NCBI GenBank assembly: GCA_018883285.1
Contig: VEQJ01000103.1
Coordinates: forward strand, 1-5,278
DNA length: 5,278 nt
Direction of reading: 5' to 3'
Source of the DNA: Alphaproteobacteria bacterium
GTDB lineage: Bacteria > Pseudomonadota > Alphaproteobacteria > CAISOG01
Below the pieces are notes generated by a model. That model searched no databases. It saw nothing but the letters and a program-made list of their open reading frames with translations, and was not told where the DNA came from. Each line of letters starts with the position of its first letter. The stretch's first letter is position 1. Positions 1 to 5,278 of the stretch are shown here, piece after piece. Position numbers and translations under genes: made by a program.

Positions 1-1
1 C

Positions 2-121
2 ACCGACCCCGAAATTTCGGTTACCACCGTTGATGTCGATATTCGCCCCCAAAACCCCACGACGGTCATTTGCCCTGAGGGTATGGAGCCCACACCACGC
101 TCCAGCAAAAATCCGCATTAG
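2..121 (+). CDS. 3' end of an unidentified gene (5' part outside the window)
   Basis: A reading frame is open from the window edge to a TAG at 119-121. It gives 39 residues that begin TDPEISVTTVDVDIRPQNP and end PRSSKNPH. The tail is polar, rich in Val, Thr, Asp and Pro, and has no membrane segment. I do not recognise the family. About 59% of third codon positions are G or C, compatible with the GC-rich genes nearby but not decisive. The opposite strand is also open here in the mirrored frame, from an ATG at 118 down to 1. That translation is Gly/Arg/Asn-rich and has no ribosome binding site, so the plus-strand reading is preferred. The gene converges on hpf, with 45 bp between the two stop codons. 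Confidence 0.4.
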   Translation, partial: TDPEISVTTVDVDIRPQNPTTVICPEGMEPTPRSSKNPH

Positions 122-129
122 CCATAACT

Positions 130-158
130 GGCTAGATTTTCTTCGCAAAGAGGAAGCC
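130..158. terminator. Possible hairpin between convergent genes
   Basis: GGCT at 130-133 can pair with AGCC at 155-158. Inside it, TTTTCTT (137-143) can pair with AAGAGGA (148-154), using two G-U pairs, around a CGCA loop. A three-base bulge (134-136) separates the two stems. The hairpin fills most of the 45-bp gap between the stop codons of two convergent genes, where a two-way terminator would be expected. No clean T-run follows on either strand, so it is not a textbook intrinsic terminator. Confidence 0.25.
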
Positions 159-166
159 GAGGAACC

Positions 167-739
167 CTAAGCAGCGGGCGGATCAAACCAACCGATATGG
201 CCATCGGGGCGGCGGTAAACCGCATTCAGGCGACCATGGGCGGAGTTGCGGAACAGCAGAACGGGTAAATCCTCAAGCTCCAAACGCATGGCGGCATCCG
301 ATACCGTCAGTTCATTGGCGACAAAGCCATTTTCGGCAATGATGGTGGCATGCTGTTGTTCGGTGTTGCTGTTGTCGGCTGCGGCTGGTGTAACCGCTAA
401 GTTCGACAGAATGGCGGGCACAGCCTCATGCGGTGCCTTATTGGTATGGTGATCGCGCAGGCGGTCTTTGTAACGACGCAACCGCTGATCCGCTTTATCT
501 AGGGCTGACAAGAACGCGCCCAGCACGCGGTCATCATTGGCGCTGCTTTTGATAAACAGATGTTCCCCCAGGTGCAGGGTGACATCACTGCGAAATAGGC
601 GACCATCCTTGGTAATGGTGACATGCGATTCCAACGGACGGGAAAAATATTTGCCCGCGATAGTGTTGACCTCGGTTACAATTTTCTGCCGAAGGGCTTC
701 ACGAATCTGAACTTTTTTGCCGGTGACGATAACTTGCAT
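167..739 (-). CDS. hpf: Long-form ribosome hibernation promoting factor (HPF/RaiA family)
   Basis: This 190-residue cytoplasmic protein should bind the 30S decoding region and drive ribosomes into inactive 100S dimers in stationary phase or stress. Residues about 2-98 form the S30AE domain (VIVTGKKVQIREALRQKI at the start). It ends in an arginine/lysine-rich stretch, RLRRYKDRLRDHH (86-98), that fits rRNA contact. A polar, low-complexity linker (about 99-131) leads to the C-terminal dimerisation domain (about 133-188), which has the conserved run LEDLPVLLFRNSAHGRLNAV and the ending RRPDGHIGWFDP. Length and two-domain plan match the long forms usual in alphaproteobacteria. The ATG start is supported by an AAAAGGGG-type ribosome binding site (complement of 747-753) about 7 nt upstream. 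The gene is divergent from ribF and convergent with the gene at the left edge, so it appears to be transcribed alone. In many alphaproteobacteria hpf sits between rpoN and ptsN; neither is visible here. Family identity is secure. Confidence 0.95.
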   Translation of the reverse strand: MQVIVTGKKVQIREALRQKIVTEVNTIAGKYFSRPLESHVTITKDGRLFRSDVTLHLGEHLFIKSSANDDRVLGAFLSALDKADQRLRRYKDRLRDHHTNKAPHEAVPAILSNLAVTPAAADNSNTEQQHATIIAENGFVANELTVSDAAMRLELEDLPVLLFRNSAHGRLNAVYRRPDGHIGWFDPPAA

Positions 740-816
740 AAAACAACCCCTTTTATAGATGTTTTCAGAACCAGTTGGGACGAATTCTTACCTTAACAGC
801 TTTTTTCGAACTTAGC

Positions 817-845
817 ATGACAAAATTGCTTCGCTGTGATAAAAA
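817..845 (+). promoter_or_regulatory. Candidate promoter for ribF-ileS
   Basis: ATGACA (817-822; five of six match the -35 consensus TTGACA) is followed by a 17-bp spacer and TAAAAA (840-845; four of six match TATAAT). A TGA triplet lies directly before the -10 box, which fits an extended -10 element. Transcription would begin near 852 and give a leader of about 54 nt before ribF. The prediction is by eye only, and the flanking DNA is AT-rich, so chance matches are likely. Confidence 0.3.
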
Positions 846-865
846 ATGATGGATTGATAAAACGA

Positions 866-883
866 TGGCCACATGCCTGGCCA
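866..883. promoter_or_regulatory. Small hairpin or paired TGGCCA sites upstream of ribF
   Basis: TGGCCA occurs at 866-871 and again at 878-883, separated by CATGCC. Each copy is itself a palindrome, so the pair can be read either as a 6-bp stem with a 6-nt loop in RNA or as two operator-like half-sites 12 bp apart in DNA. It lies just ahead of the ribF ribosome binding site at 893. No T-run follows. The FMN riboswitch core is not recognisable here. The structure is visible in the sequence; any regulatory role is a guess. Confidence 0.3.
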
Positions 884-892
884 ATAAAATTT

Positions 893-899
893 AGGATGG
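893..899 (+). promoter_or_regulatory. Ribosome binding site deciding the ribF start
   Basis: AGGATGG is the only purine-rich Shine-Dalgarno-like run before ribF. Its AGGA core (893-896) is 3 nt from the TTG at 900, 9 nt from the GTG at 906 and 12 nt from the GTG at 909. Spacing therefore favours 906 and argues against 900. The ATG at 896-898 within the site is in another frame. Confidence 0.5.
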
Positions 900-905
900 T
901 TGACG

Positions 906-1892
906 GTGGTGACGGTTGTTTATGGGCATCAACCCCTGCCCCGCGCTTTGCAGGGTGCCAGCGCCCTTATCGGCAATTTTGATGGCATGCATCGGGGTCA
1001 TTGCGGCATTATCCGCACGGTGGTGGCTGAGGCCGCGGCGCATAACCGCCCCAGCCTGCTGATAACCTTTGATCCCCACCCCTTTCAGGTGTTGCGGCCA
1101 ACCGCCCCCCCCATGCGGCTGCTAAGCAATCAACAGCGGGCGGCGGTGGCGGCGCAACTGGGGCTGGATGGGCTGGTGGAGTTGCCCTTTGACCAAGAGA
1201 TGCAAAACATGGCAGCCGAATCCTTTGTGACGGATCTGCTGATTGACCGCCTAAAAATTGCCGCCATCACCGTTGGCCAGGATTTTCGCTTTGGCTATCA
1301 GCGCGGCGGCGATGTAGCGCTGCTGGCCTCTTTGGCACAGGCGGGGCAATACACGCTCAACCCGCTGGAAAAACTGCAGGCGGGGGATGCCCCCATCTCC
1401 TCCTCCCGCATTCGCACGCTGATAAGCGATGGCCTGGTGACGGCGGCGGCCGAACTGCTGGGGCGCCCATGGAGCCTGCAAGGCACGGTGGTGCATGGGT
1501 CGGGGCGCGGCGGTGATGTGTTGGGCTATCGCACCCTAAACCTGCGGCTGGGCGACTATTTGCGCCCGCGTTACGGCGTTTACGCAGTCTGGGTCAGTCT
1601 GCCCGGCTATGATAAGCTGGTGGCGGGTGTGGCCAACATCGGGGTGCGCCCAACCTTTACCAGCGCGGATGGTCAGGCCGAACCAATTGTGGAGGTGCAT
1701 TTGTTCGACACCCTGGCCAATCTGTATGATCAGGCGGTTGAGGTGCATGTGATGGAATTTTTGCGCGATGAGCAGCGTTTTGCCGATGCGGATGGCTTGC
1801 GCGAACAGATTCGCCATGATTGCATAGCGGCACAGGCCGCCCTTGGCCGCAACCCTATCCCCCCTGCCACCCTTGCCACCCTGGCGGCGTAA
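906..1892 (+). CDS. ribF: Bifunctional riboflavin kinase / FAD synthetase
   Basis: RibF phosphorylates riboflavin to FMN and then adenylates FMN to FAD, using ATP, in the cytoplasm. With the GTG at 906 as start (328 aa), the N-terminal FAD-synthetase domain shows the nucleotidyltransferase motif GNFDGMHRGH (23-32), FDPHP (55-59), VGQDFRFG (123-130) and ISSSRIR (164-170). The C-terminal riboflavin-kinase domain begins at about residue 190 with LQGTVVHGSGRGG. It continues through LGYRTLNL, GVYAVWV, GVANIGVRPTF, VEVHLFD (Glu263, the expected catalytic base) and FLRDEQRF. The Thr and Asn of the usual GYPTANL motif are kept, but its Pro and Ala are Arg209 and Leu211. The start is uncertain: TTG at 900 is too close to the ribosome binding site, and GTG at 909 would match the usual MxVVxG beginning equally well. 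A poorly conserved tail follows about residue 315. The gene leads ileS by 45 bp, as in many proteobacteria. Function is secure. Confidence 0.95.
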   Translation: MVTVVYGHQPLPRALQGASALIGNFDGMHRGHCGIIRTVVAEAAAHNRPSLLITFDPHPFQVLRPTAPPMRLLSNQQRAAVAAQLGLDGLVELPFDQEMQNMAAESFVTDLLIDRLKIAAITVGQDFRFGYQRGGDVALLASLAQAGQYTLNPLEKLQAGDAPISSSRIRTLISDGLVTAAAELLGRPWSLQGTVVHGSGRGGDVLGYRTLNLRLGDYLRPRYGVYAVWVSLPGYDKLVAGVANIGVRPTFTSADGQAEPIVEVHLFDTLANLYDQAVEVHVMEFLRDEQRFADADGLREQIRHDCIAAQAALGRNPIPPATLATLAA

Positions 1893-1937
1893 CCCTAACA
1901 CCCCTACTGCCAATCCCCCTATCGTCATGAGTTTGCC

Positions 1938-4874
1938 ATGAGCCAAGACTATAAAACCACTGTTTTCCTGCCGAAAACCAGCTTTGCCCTGCACACCAAA
2001 TTGCCAGAGATGGAGGCGCGGTTGTTGGCGCAGTGGGAGCAGGCAGGGCTGGCAGATCAGTTGCGCGACGCCAACAAAGGTAAGGGTTCGTTCGTGCTGC
2101 ATGACGGCCCCCCCTATGCCAATGGTCCGATCCATGTTGGCCATGCCCAAAACAAAATTCTGAAAGACATGACCAACCGCCTGCAACGGATGGCGGGCAA
2201 GCAGGTGGTGTATGTGCCAGGCTGGGACTGTCACGGCCTGCCAATTGAGTGGGAGGTGGAAAAGCAATACCGCGCCGCCAAACAATCAAAGGATGACGTG
2301 CCGGTGTTGGAATTTCGCGCCAAATGTCGGGAATTCGCTGGCAAATGGGTCGGCTTGCAATCCGCGGAGTTTCAGCGGCTGGGCGTAGACGGGGTGTGGC
2401 AACAACCCTATCTGACCATGGATTTTTCGGCGGAAAGCGTGATCGCGCAGCAGCTGTTGGCCTTTAAGCAACGCGGGCTGGTCTATCGTGGCCGCCGTTC
2501 GGTCATGTGGTCGGTGGTGGAAAAAACCGCCCTGGCAGAGGCTGAGGTGGAGTATCATGACCACAGCAGCACCGCGGTGACCGTGCGCTTTCCCCTGGTG
2601 TCAGTATCCGCGCCCGAACTGGCCGGTGCCTATGCCGTGATCTGGACAACCACGCCCTGGACGCTGCCCAGCAATCGCGCCATCGCCTATAACCCCGACA
2701 TGACCTATCAGCTGGTGGAGCTGCAAACCGCCGACCCGAACGGCGCCTGGGCGGCGGGCGATCGCCTGCTGGTGGCCGAGGCCTTGCAGGAGTCGTTGGC
2801 GGCGGCGTTAAGCCAAACCGCGAGTGTTCCCGTGACCATGAAGCTGCTGCACCACCTGCAGGGCAAGGATCTGAGTGGCTGCATCGCCTGTCACCCGCTG
2901 CACGCCAGCGGTTATGAGCAGGAGGTACCGTTGCTACCCGCCGAGTTTGTGACGGCGGAGCAGGGGACGGGACTGGTGCATATCGCGCCCGCCCATGGGC
3001 AGGATGACTTTATCCTGGGGCAGCAGTTTGGGCTGAATCTGGATCAATATGTTGGCGACGATGGGGTTTATGATGCCACCACCCCGCTGTTCGCTGGCCA
3101 CCATGTCTTTAAGGTTGCGCCCGTGGTGCTGGAGGCGTTGCAGGCGGCGGGCGCGTTGCTGCATCAACAAGAATATGTGCACAGCTATCCCCATTCCTGG
3201 CGGTCGCGCGCGCCGTTGATCTTTCGCACCGTGCCGCAATGGTTTATCGCGATGGATCAAAAGGATAGCGACAACAAAACCCTGCGCGATACGGCCAAGG
3301 CAGCGATTGAGGCGACGGACTGGTACCCCGCGGTCAGCAAGAATCGTATCAGCAGCATGGTGGCGGGGCGACCCGATTGGTGCATCAGCCGCCAACGCAC
3401 CTGGGGCGTGCCCATCCCCTATTTCGTGCGCAAAAGCGATCAGCAGTTGTTGGAGGATACCGCCGTCGATGCCCGCATCGTCGCGCTGTTTGCCGAGCAT
3501 GGCGCGGATGCCTGGTACAGCCTGCCCGCCAGTGCCTTTCTGGGCGACGGTTACAACGCCGATGATTATGAACAGGTGATGGACATTGTTGATGTGTGGT
3601 TCGAAAGCGGCGTGACCCATGCCTTTGTGCTGGCTGAAGCGGGCAAGGACAAATGGCCAGAGCTTAGCTGGCCAGCGGATTTGTATTTGGAGGGGTCGGA
3701 TCAGCATCGCGGTTGGTTCCAATCCTCCCTATTGGCCAGTTGCGGTCTGCATGGCCGCGCCCCCTATCAGGCGGTGATGACCCACGGCTTTGTGATGGAT
3801 GGTGAAGGGCGCAAAATGTCCAAATCCCTGGGCAATGTCATCGCCCCGCAGGAGGTGGTACGCCAACATGGCGCCGATGTGCTGCGGCTGTGGGTGGCGG
3901 CCAGCAACACGGCGGAGGATACGCGGATTAGCCCGCAAATCCTGCAATCCACCAGCGATATGTACCGCCGTTTTCGCAACACCCTGCGCTACCTGCTGGG
4001 CGCGTTGGAGGGGTGGGTGCCGCCTGCACAGGAGATTCCCTTGCCCTGGTTGGAGCAGGTGGTGTTGGAGGAGTTGGCGTTGCTCTCGCACTATCATCCC
4101 AAGGTAGATTTTGACTGGCCAGGCTTTATCCATCACCTGCATCATTTTTGCGCGAAGATGCTGTCGGCGACCTATTTCGACATCCGTAAGGACGTGTTGT
4201 ATTGCGATGGGCTTGATAGTCCTACCCGCCAAGCCACCCTGCAGACCTTCGCCAAGATTTTTGACTGTCTGGTCAGCTGGCTAGCCCCCGTGCTGGTCTT
4301 CACGGCGGAGGAGGCCTGGAGCACCCGCTATCCCCAGGGTCGTAACGGGGTCAACAGCGTCCATCTAACGGGGTGGGCAAGCCTCGATCAAGAACGAGAA
4401 GCTCCCCGAAGTATTTACTACACTAAGGCAGACGGCACTCCATCTTCTATGAACTTAAAACAGATTTGGAATGAATTTGAGACTTTACGGGATCTGGTGC
4501 TGGGTGGGTTGGAGCAGGCGCGGCAGCAGAAACTGATCGGCTCAGGCCTGCAGGCGGCGGTGACGGTCTATTTGGACGAAGTTGCGCTGAGGGACGACCA
4601 GAAGCAACTCATCCAGCAGAAACCCATCATCGAGAAAGCCTTAAAAGAACTGTTCAACCTGGCGGAGGTGGCGATTGTGTCGGCGGCGGAGGTGGTATGG
4701 GAATCGGCACCGGCGGAGGCCTTTAGGCTGGCCGATGTACCCTATGCGGCGGTGGTGGTCAACCTGGCCAAGGGCGACAAATGTGGGCGTTGCTGGAAAG
4801 TGCTGCCAGAGGTGGGCAGCCTGCCTGCCTATCCCGACCTGTGCGGCCGCTGCGCCGATGTGGTTGCCGCCTAA
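1938..4874 (+). CDS. ileS: Isoleucyl-tRNA synthetase (class I, zinc-containing bacterial type)
   Basis: IleRS charges tRNA-Ile with isoleucine and hydrolyses mischarged valine, in the cytoplasm. The 978-residue product has GPPYANGPIHVGH (57-69, HIGH signature at 66-69), GWDCHGLPIE (95-104), the CP1 editing motifs TTTPWTLPSNRA (from 237) and GTGLVHIAPAHGQDDF (343-358), DWCISRQRTWGVPIP (from 480), the GSDQHRGWFQSSLL region, and KMSKS (626-630). Next come an anticodon-binding helical domain and a C-terminal zinc site with CGRC at 949-952 and at 969-972. All expected parts are present, so the enzyme should be active. It is somewhat longer than the 938 residues of the E. coli enzyme. Part of the excess seems to be about 14 residues within 813-852, where the DNA is unusually AT-rich. 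The ATG at 1938 gives the family-typical N-terminus. It has no clear Shine-Dalgarno sequence; the upstream 45 bp are C-rich. Co-transcription with ribF is likely. Confidence 0.97.
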   Translation: MSQDYKTTVFLPKTSFALHTKLPEMEARLLAQWEQAGLADQLRDANKGKGSFVLHDGPPYANGPIHVGHAQNKILKDMTNRLQRMAGKQVVYVPGWDCHGLPIEWEVEKQYRAAKQSKDDVPVLEFRAKCREFAGKWVGLQSAEFQRLGVDGVWQQPYLTMDFSAESVIAQQLLAFKQRGLVYRGRRSVMWSVVEKTALAEAEVEYHDHSSTAVTVRFPLVSVSAPELAGAYAVIWTTTPWTLPSNRAIAYNPDMTYQLVELQTADPNGAWAAGDRLLVAEALQESLAAALSQTASVPVTMKLLHHLQGKDLSGCIACHPLHASGYEQEVPLLPAEFVTAEQGTGLVHIAPAHGQDDFILGQQFGLNLDQYVGDDGVYDATTPLFAGHHVFKVAPVVLEALQAAGALLHQQEYVHSYPHSWRSRAPLIFRTVPQWFIAMDQKDSDNKTLRDTAKAAIEATDWYPAVSKNRISSMVAGRPDWCISRQRTWGVPIPYFVRKSDQQLLEDTAVDARIVALFAEHGADAWYSLPASAFLGDGYNADDYEQVMDIVDVWFESGVTHAFVLAEAGKDKWPELSWPADLYLEGSDQHRGWFQSSLLASCGLHGRAPYQAVMTHGFVMDGEGRKMSKSLGNVIAPQEVVRQHGADVLRLWVAASNTAEDTRISPQILQSTSDMYRRFRNTLRYLLGALEGWVPPAQEIPLPWLEQVVLEELALLSHYHPKVDFDWPGFIHHLHHFCAKMLSATYFDIRKDVLYCDGLDSPTRQATLQTFAKIFDCLVSWLAPVLVFTAEEAWSTRYPQGRNGVNSVHLTGWASLDQEREAPRSIYYTKADGTPSSMNLKQIWNEFETLRDLVLGGLEQARQQKLIGSGLQAAVTVYLDEVALRDDQKQLIQQKPIIEKALKELFNLAEVAIVSAAEVVWESAPAEAFRLADVPYAAVVVNLAKGDKCGRCWKVLPEVGSLPAYPDLCGRCADVVAA
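4383..4490 (+). other. AT-rich, atypical-codon block within ileS
   Basis: By hand count these 108 bp (codons 816-851) contain 45 G/C (about 42%), and only 13 of 36 third positions are G or C. The ileS sequence on both sides is clearly GC-rich. Codons scarce elsewhere in the gene, such as CGA, TTA, TCT and AGT, cluster here. The translated segment (DQEREAPRSIYYTKADGTPSSMNLKQIWNEFETLR) keeps the frame and ends in a helix that fits the family. The piece SIYYTKADGTPSS (825-837) looks like an addition relative to the IleRS sequences I remember. I saw no strong palindrome, so the block is not clearly a palindromic element. Confidence 0.5.
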
Positions 4875-4902
4875 CCGTCCCTACCCTCTGTTGCCGATGT
4901 GG
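4854..4902 (+). repeat. 10-bp direct repeat spanning the ileS stop codon
   Basis: GCCGATGTGG occurs at 4854-4863, inside the last codons of ileS, and again at 4893-4902, downstream of the TAA. The offset is 39 bp, a multiple of three. In the ileS frame the second copy reads Ala-Asp-Val-Ala followed by TAG at 4905-4907, resembling the true ending Ala-Asp-Val-Val-Ala-Ala. Sequence before each copy also has a loose match (CCTATCCC versus CCTACCC). This may be a decayed tandem duplication of the gene end, or chance. Confidence 0.4.
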
Positions 4903-4977
4903 CTTAGCCCCTTTGTCATTCTTCCCTCTATGGGGCGAATCCATGGGCGGTTCACAGTTGCAAGATATTAAATAGTG

Positions 4978-5006
4978 TAGTCATGAGATAAAAAGTATGT
5001 TATAAG
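4978..5006 (+). promoter_or_regulatory. Weak candidate promoter towards the insertion sequence
   Basis: TATAAG at 5001-5006 matches five of six -10 positions. TAGTCA at 4978-4983 matches four of six -35 positions, with a 17-bp spacer. It points towards the transposase. The surrounding region is strongly AT-rich, which makes such matches easy to find by chance. Confidence 0.15.
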
Positions 5007-5009
5007 TTT

Positions 5010-5033
5010 CCTGCTGTGTTATTTTTAAGCAGG
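5010..5033. repeat. Inverted repeat just before the IS30-like element
   Basis: CCTGCT (5010-5015) and AGCAGG (5028-5033) are exact reverse complements around a 12-nt AT-rich loop. No T-run follows on the plus strand, so it is a poor rightward terminator. TAAGTT also occurs at both flanks (5003-5008 and 5035-5040). It could be a relic of the region downstream of ileS or part of the element boundary. Confidence 0.35.
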
Positions 5034-5040
5034 CTAAGTT

Positions 5041-5278
5041 CTAAAATGAAGTGCAACACCTTAGAGTGCGGTTTGGAAAAACGAGCACAGAAAGGCGTTT
5101 CAGATGAGACAGTATCAACAATTAAGCTTGGACGAAAGAGAGAAGATGGCTCGGCTAAGGCAATCGGAGTCCTCTATAGCGGAGATTGCCTTAGCATTAG
5201 GGCGAACAAGAAGCATGGTTTATCGTGAATTAAAGCGCAATTAAACCACAAAAGGTGATTATTGGCCAGAAAGAGCGC
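5041..5278 (+). mobile_element. IS30-family insertion sequence, left part (continues past the window)
   Basis: The identity rests on the transposase N-terminus encoded from 5104. The left end is not defined. The AT-rich stretch with AAGTGCAACACCTTA at about 5049-5063 resembles terminal sequences I recall from IS30-family elements, so the boundary is set near 5041 as an estimate. The right end and any target duplication lie outside the window. Confidence 0.6.
5104..5278 (+). pseudogene. IS30-family transposase, N-terminal part with in-frame TAA
   Basis: The ATG at 5104 has a good ribosome binding site, AAAGG at 5091-5095, 8 nt upstream. It encodes 46 residues: MRQYQQLSLDEREKMARLRQ, then a helix-turn-helix with SIAEIALALGRTRSMVYRELKRN. 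The final YRELKRN matches the SRELRRN-type end of the IS30 DNA-binding domain. TAA at 5242-5244 then stops the frame. The same frame continues beyond it as TTKGDYWPERA, which looks like the normal continuation of the family and runs off the window. A nonsense change in an otherwise continuous frame is the simplest reading. The intact protein would be a DDE transposase of about 300-400 residues, so the catalytic domain is not visible. A sequencing error at this base cannot be excluded. Confidence 0.75.

Noticed and set aside
752..757. TATAAA on the minus strand as the hpf -10 box
   Set aside because: It overlaps the hpf ribosome binding site, and transcription would start only about 5 nt before the ATG, leaving out the Shine-Dalgarno sequence. 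No matching -35 box was seen.
740..905. FMN riboswitch upstream of ribF
   Set aside because: The conserved core segments of the FMN aptamer are not visible, and the proposed leader of about 54 nt is too short to hold one.
1536..2285. Minus-strand open frame across the ribF-ileS junction (249 codons)
   Set aside because: It is antisense to two well-supported genes, has no recognisable domain and no convincing ribosome binding site.
2934..3722. Long open frame on the minus strand inside ileS (262 codons)
   Set aside because: It lies wholly antisense to the conserved catalytic core of ileS. Long antisense frames are common in GC-rich genes, and the product is His/Arg/Gln-rich with no domain.
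4907..4936. GCCCC/GGGGC inverted repeat after ileS as a terminator
   Set aside because: The stem is only 5 bp with a 20-nt loop, and no T-run follows.
4414..4981. 9-bp inverted match (ACTACACTA / TAGTGTAGT) between the AT-rich ileS block and the DNA before the IS
   Set aside because: Nine bases at this distance is within chance expectation, and the similarity does not extend beyond the match.
5016..5228. 70-codon open frame overlapping the start of the IS element
   Set aside because: It is out of frame with the recognisable IS30 helix-turn-helix, and its product resembles nothing known.

Overview
The window looks like chromosomal housekeeping DNA from a fairly GC-rich alphaproteobacterium. 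The clues are a long two-domain hibernation factor with an arginine-rich RLRRYKDRLRDHH segment, an adjacent ribF-ileS pair, and an isoleucyl-tRNA synthetase whose N-terminus reads DYKTTVFLPKTSF. This assignment comes from remembered family features and was not searched. Genus cannot be given.

Layout, left to right. Positions 2-121 hold the last 39 codons of an unrecognised rightward gene. It converges on hpf (167-739, minus strand), which encodes a long-form ribosome hibernation factor. A 166-bp divergent intergenic region (740-905) follows. It holds a plausible rightward promoter, a small GC-rich hairpin and the ribosome binding site of ribF. Next come ribF (bifunctional riboflavin kinase/FAD synthetase, 906-1892) and ileS (isoleucyl-tRNA synthetase, 1938-4874). 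They lie on the same strand 45 bp apart and are probably co-transcribed. After ileS the DNA becomes AT-rich, with no lspA-like gene. The window ends inside the left part of an IS30-family insertion sequence whose transposase frame is interrupted by a TAA codon.

Functionally, ribF makes FMN and FAD, ileS charges tRNA-Ile, and hpf inactivates ribosomes in stationary phase or stress. Only ribF and ileS form a likely transcription unit.

I found no convincing new biological system. The points most worth a second look are a sharply bounded AT-rich block inside the C-terminal part of ileS, the interrupted IS30 copy where lspA might be expected, an ileS start without a Shine-Dalgarno sequence but overlapped by a four-codon reading frame, and a short in-frame repeat of the ileS 3' end.
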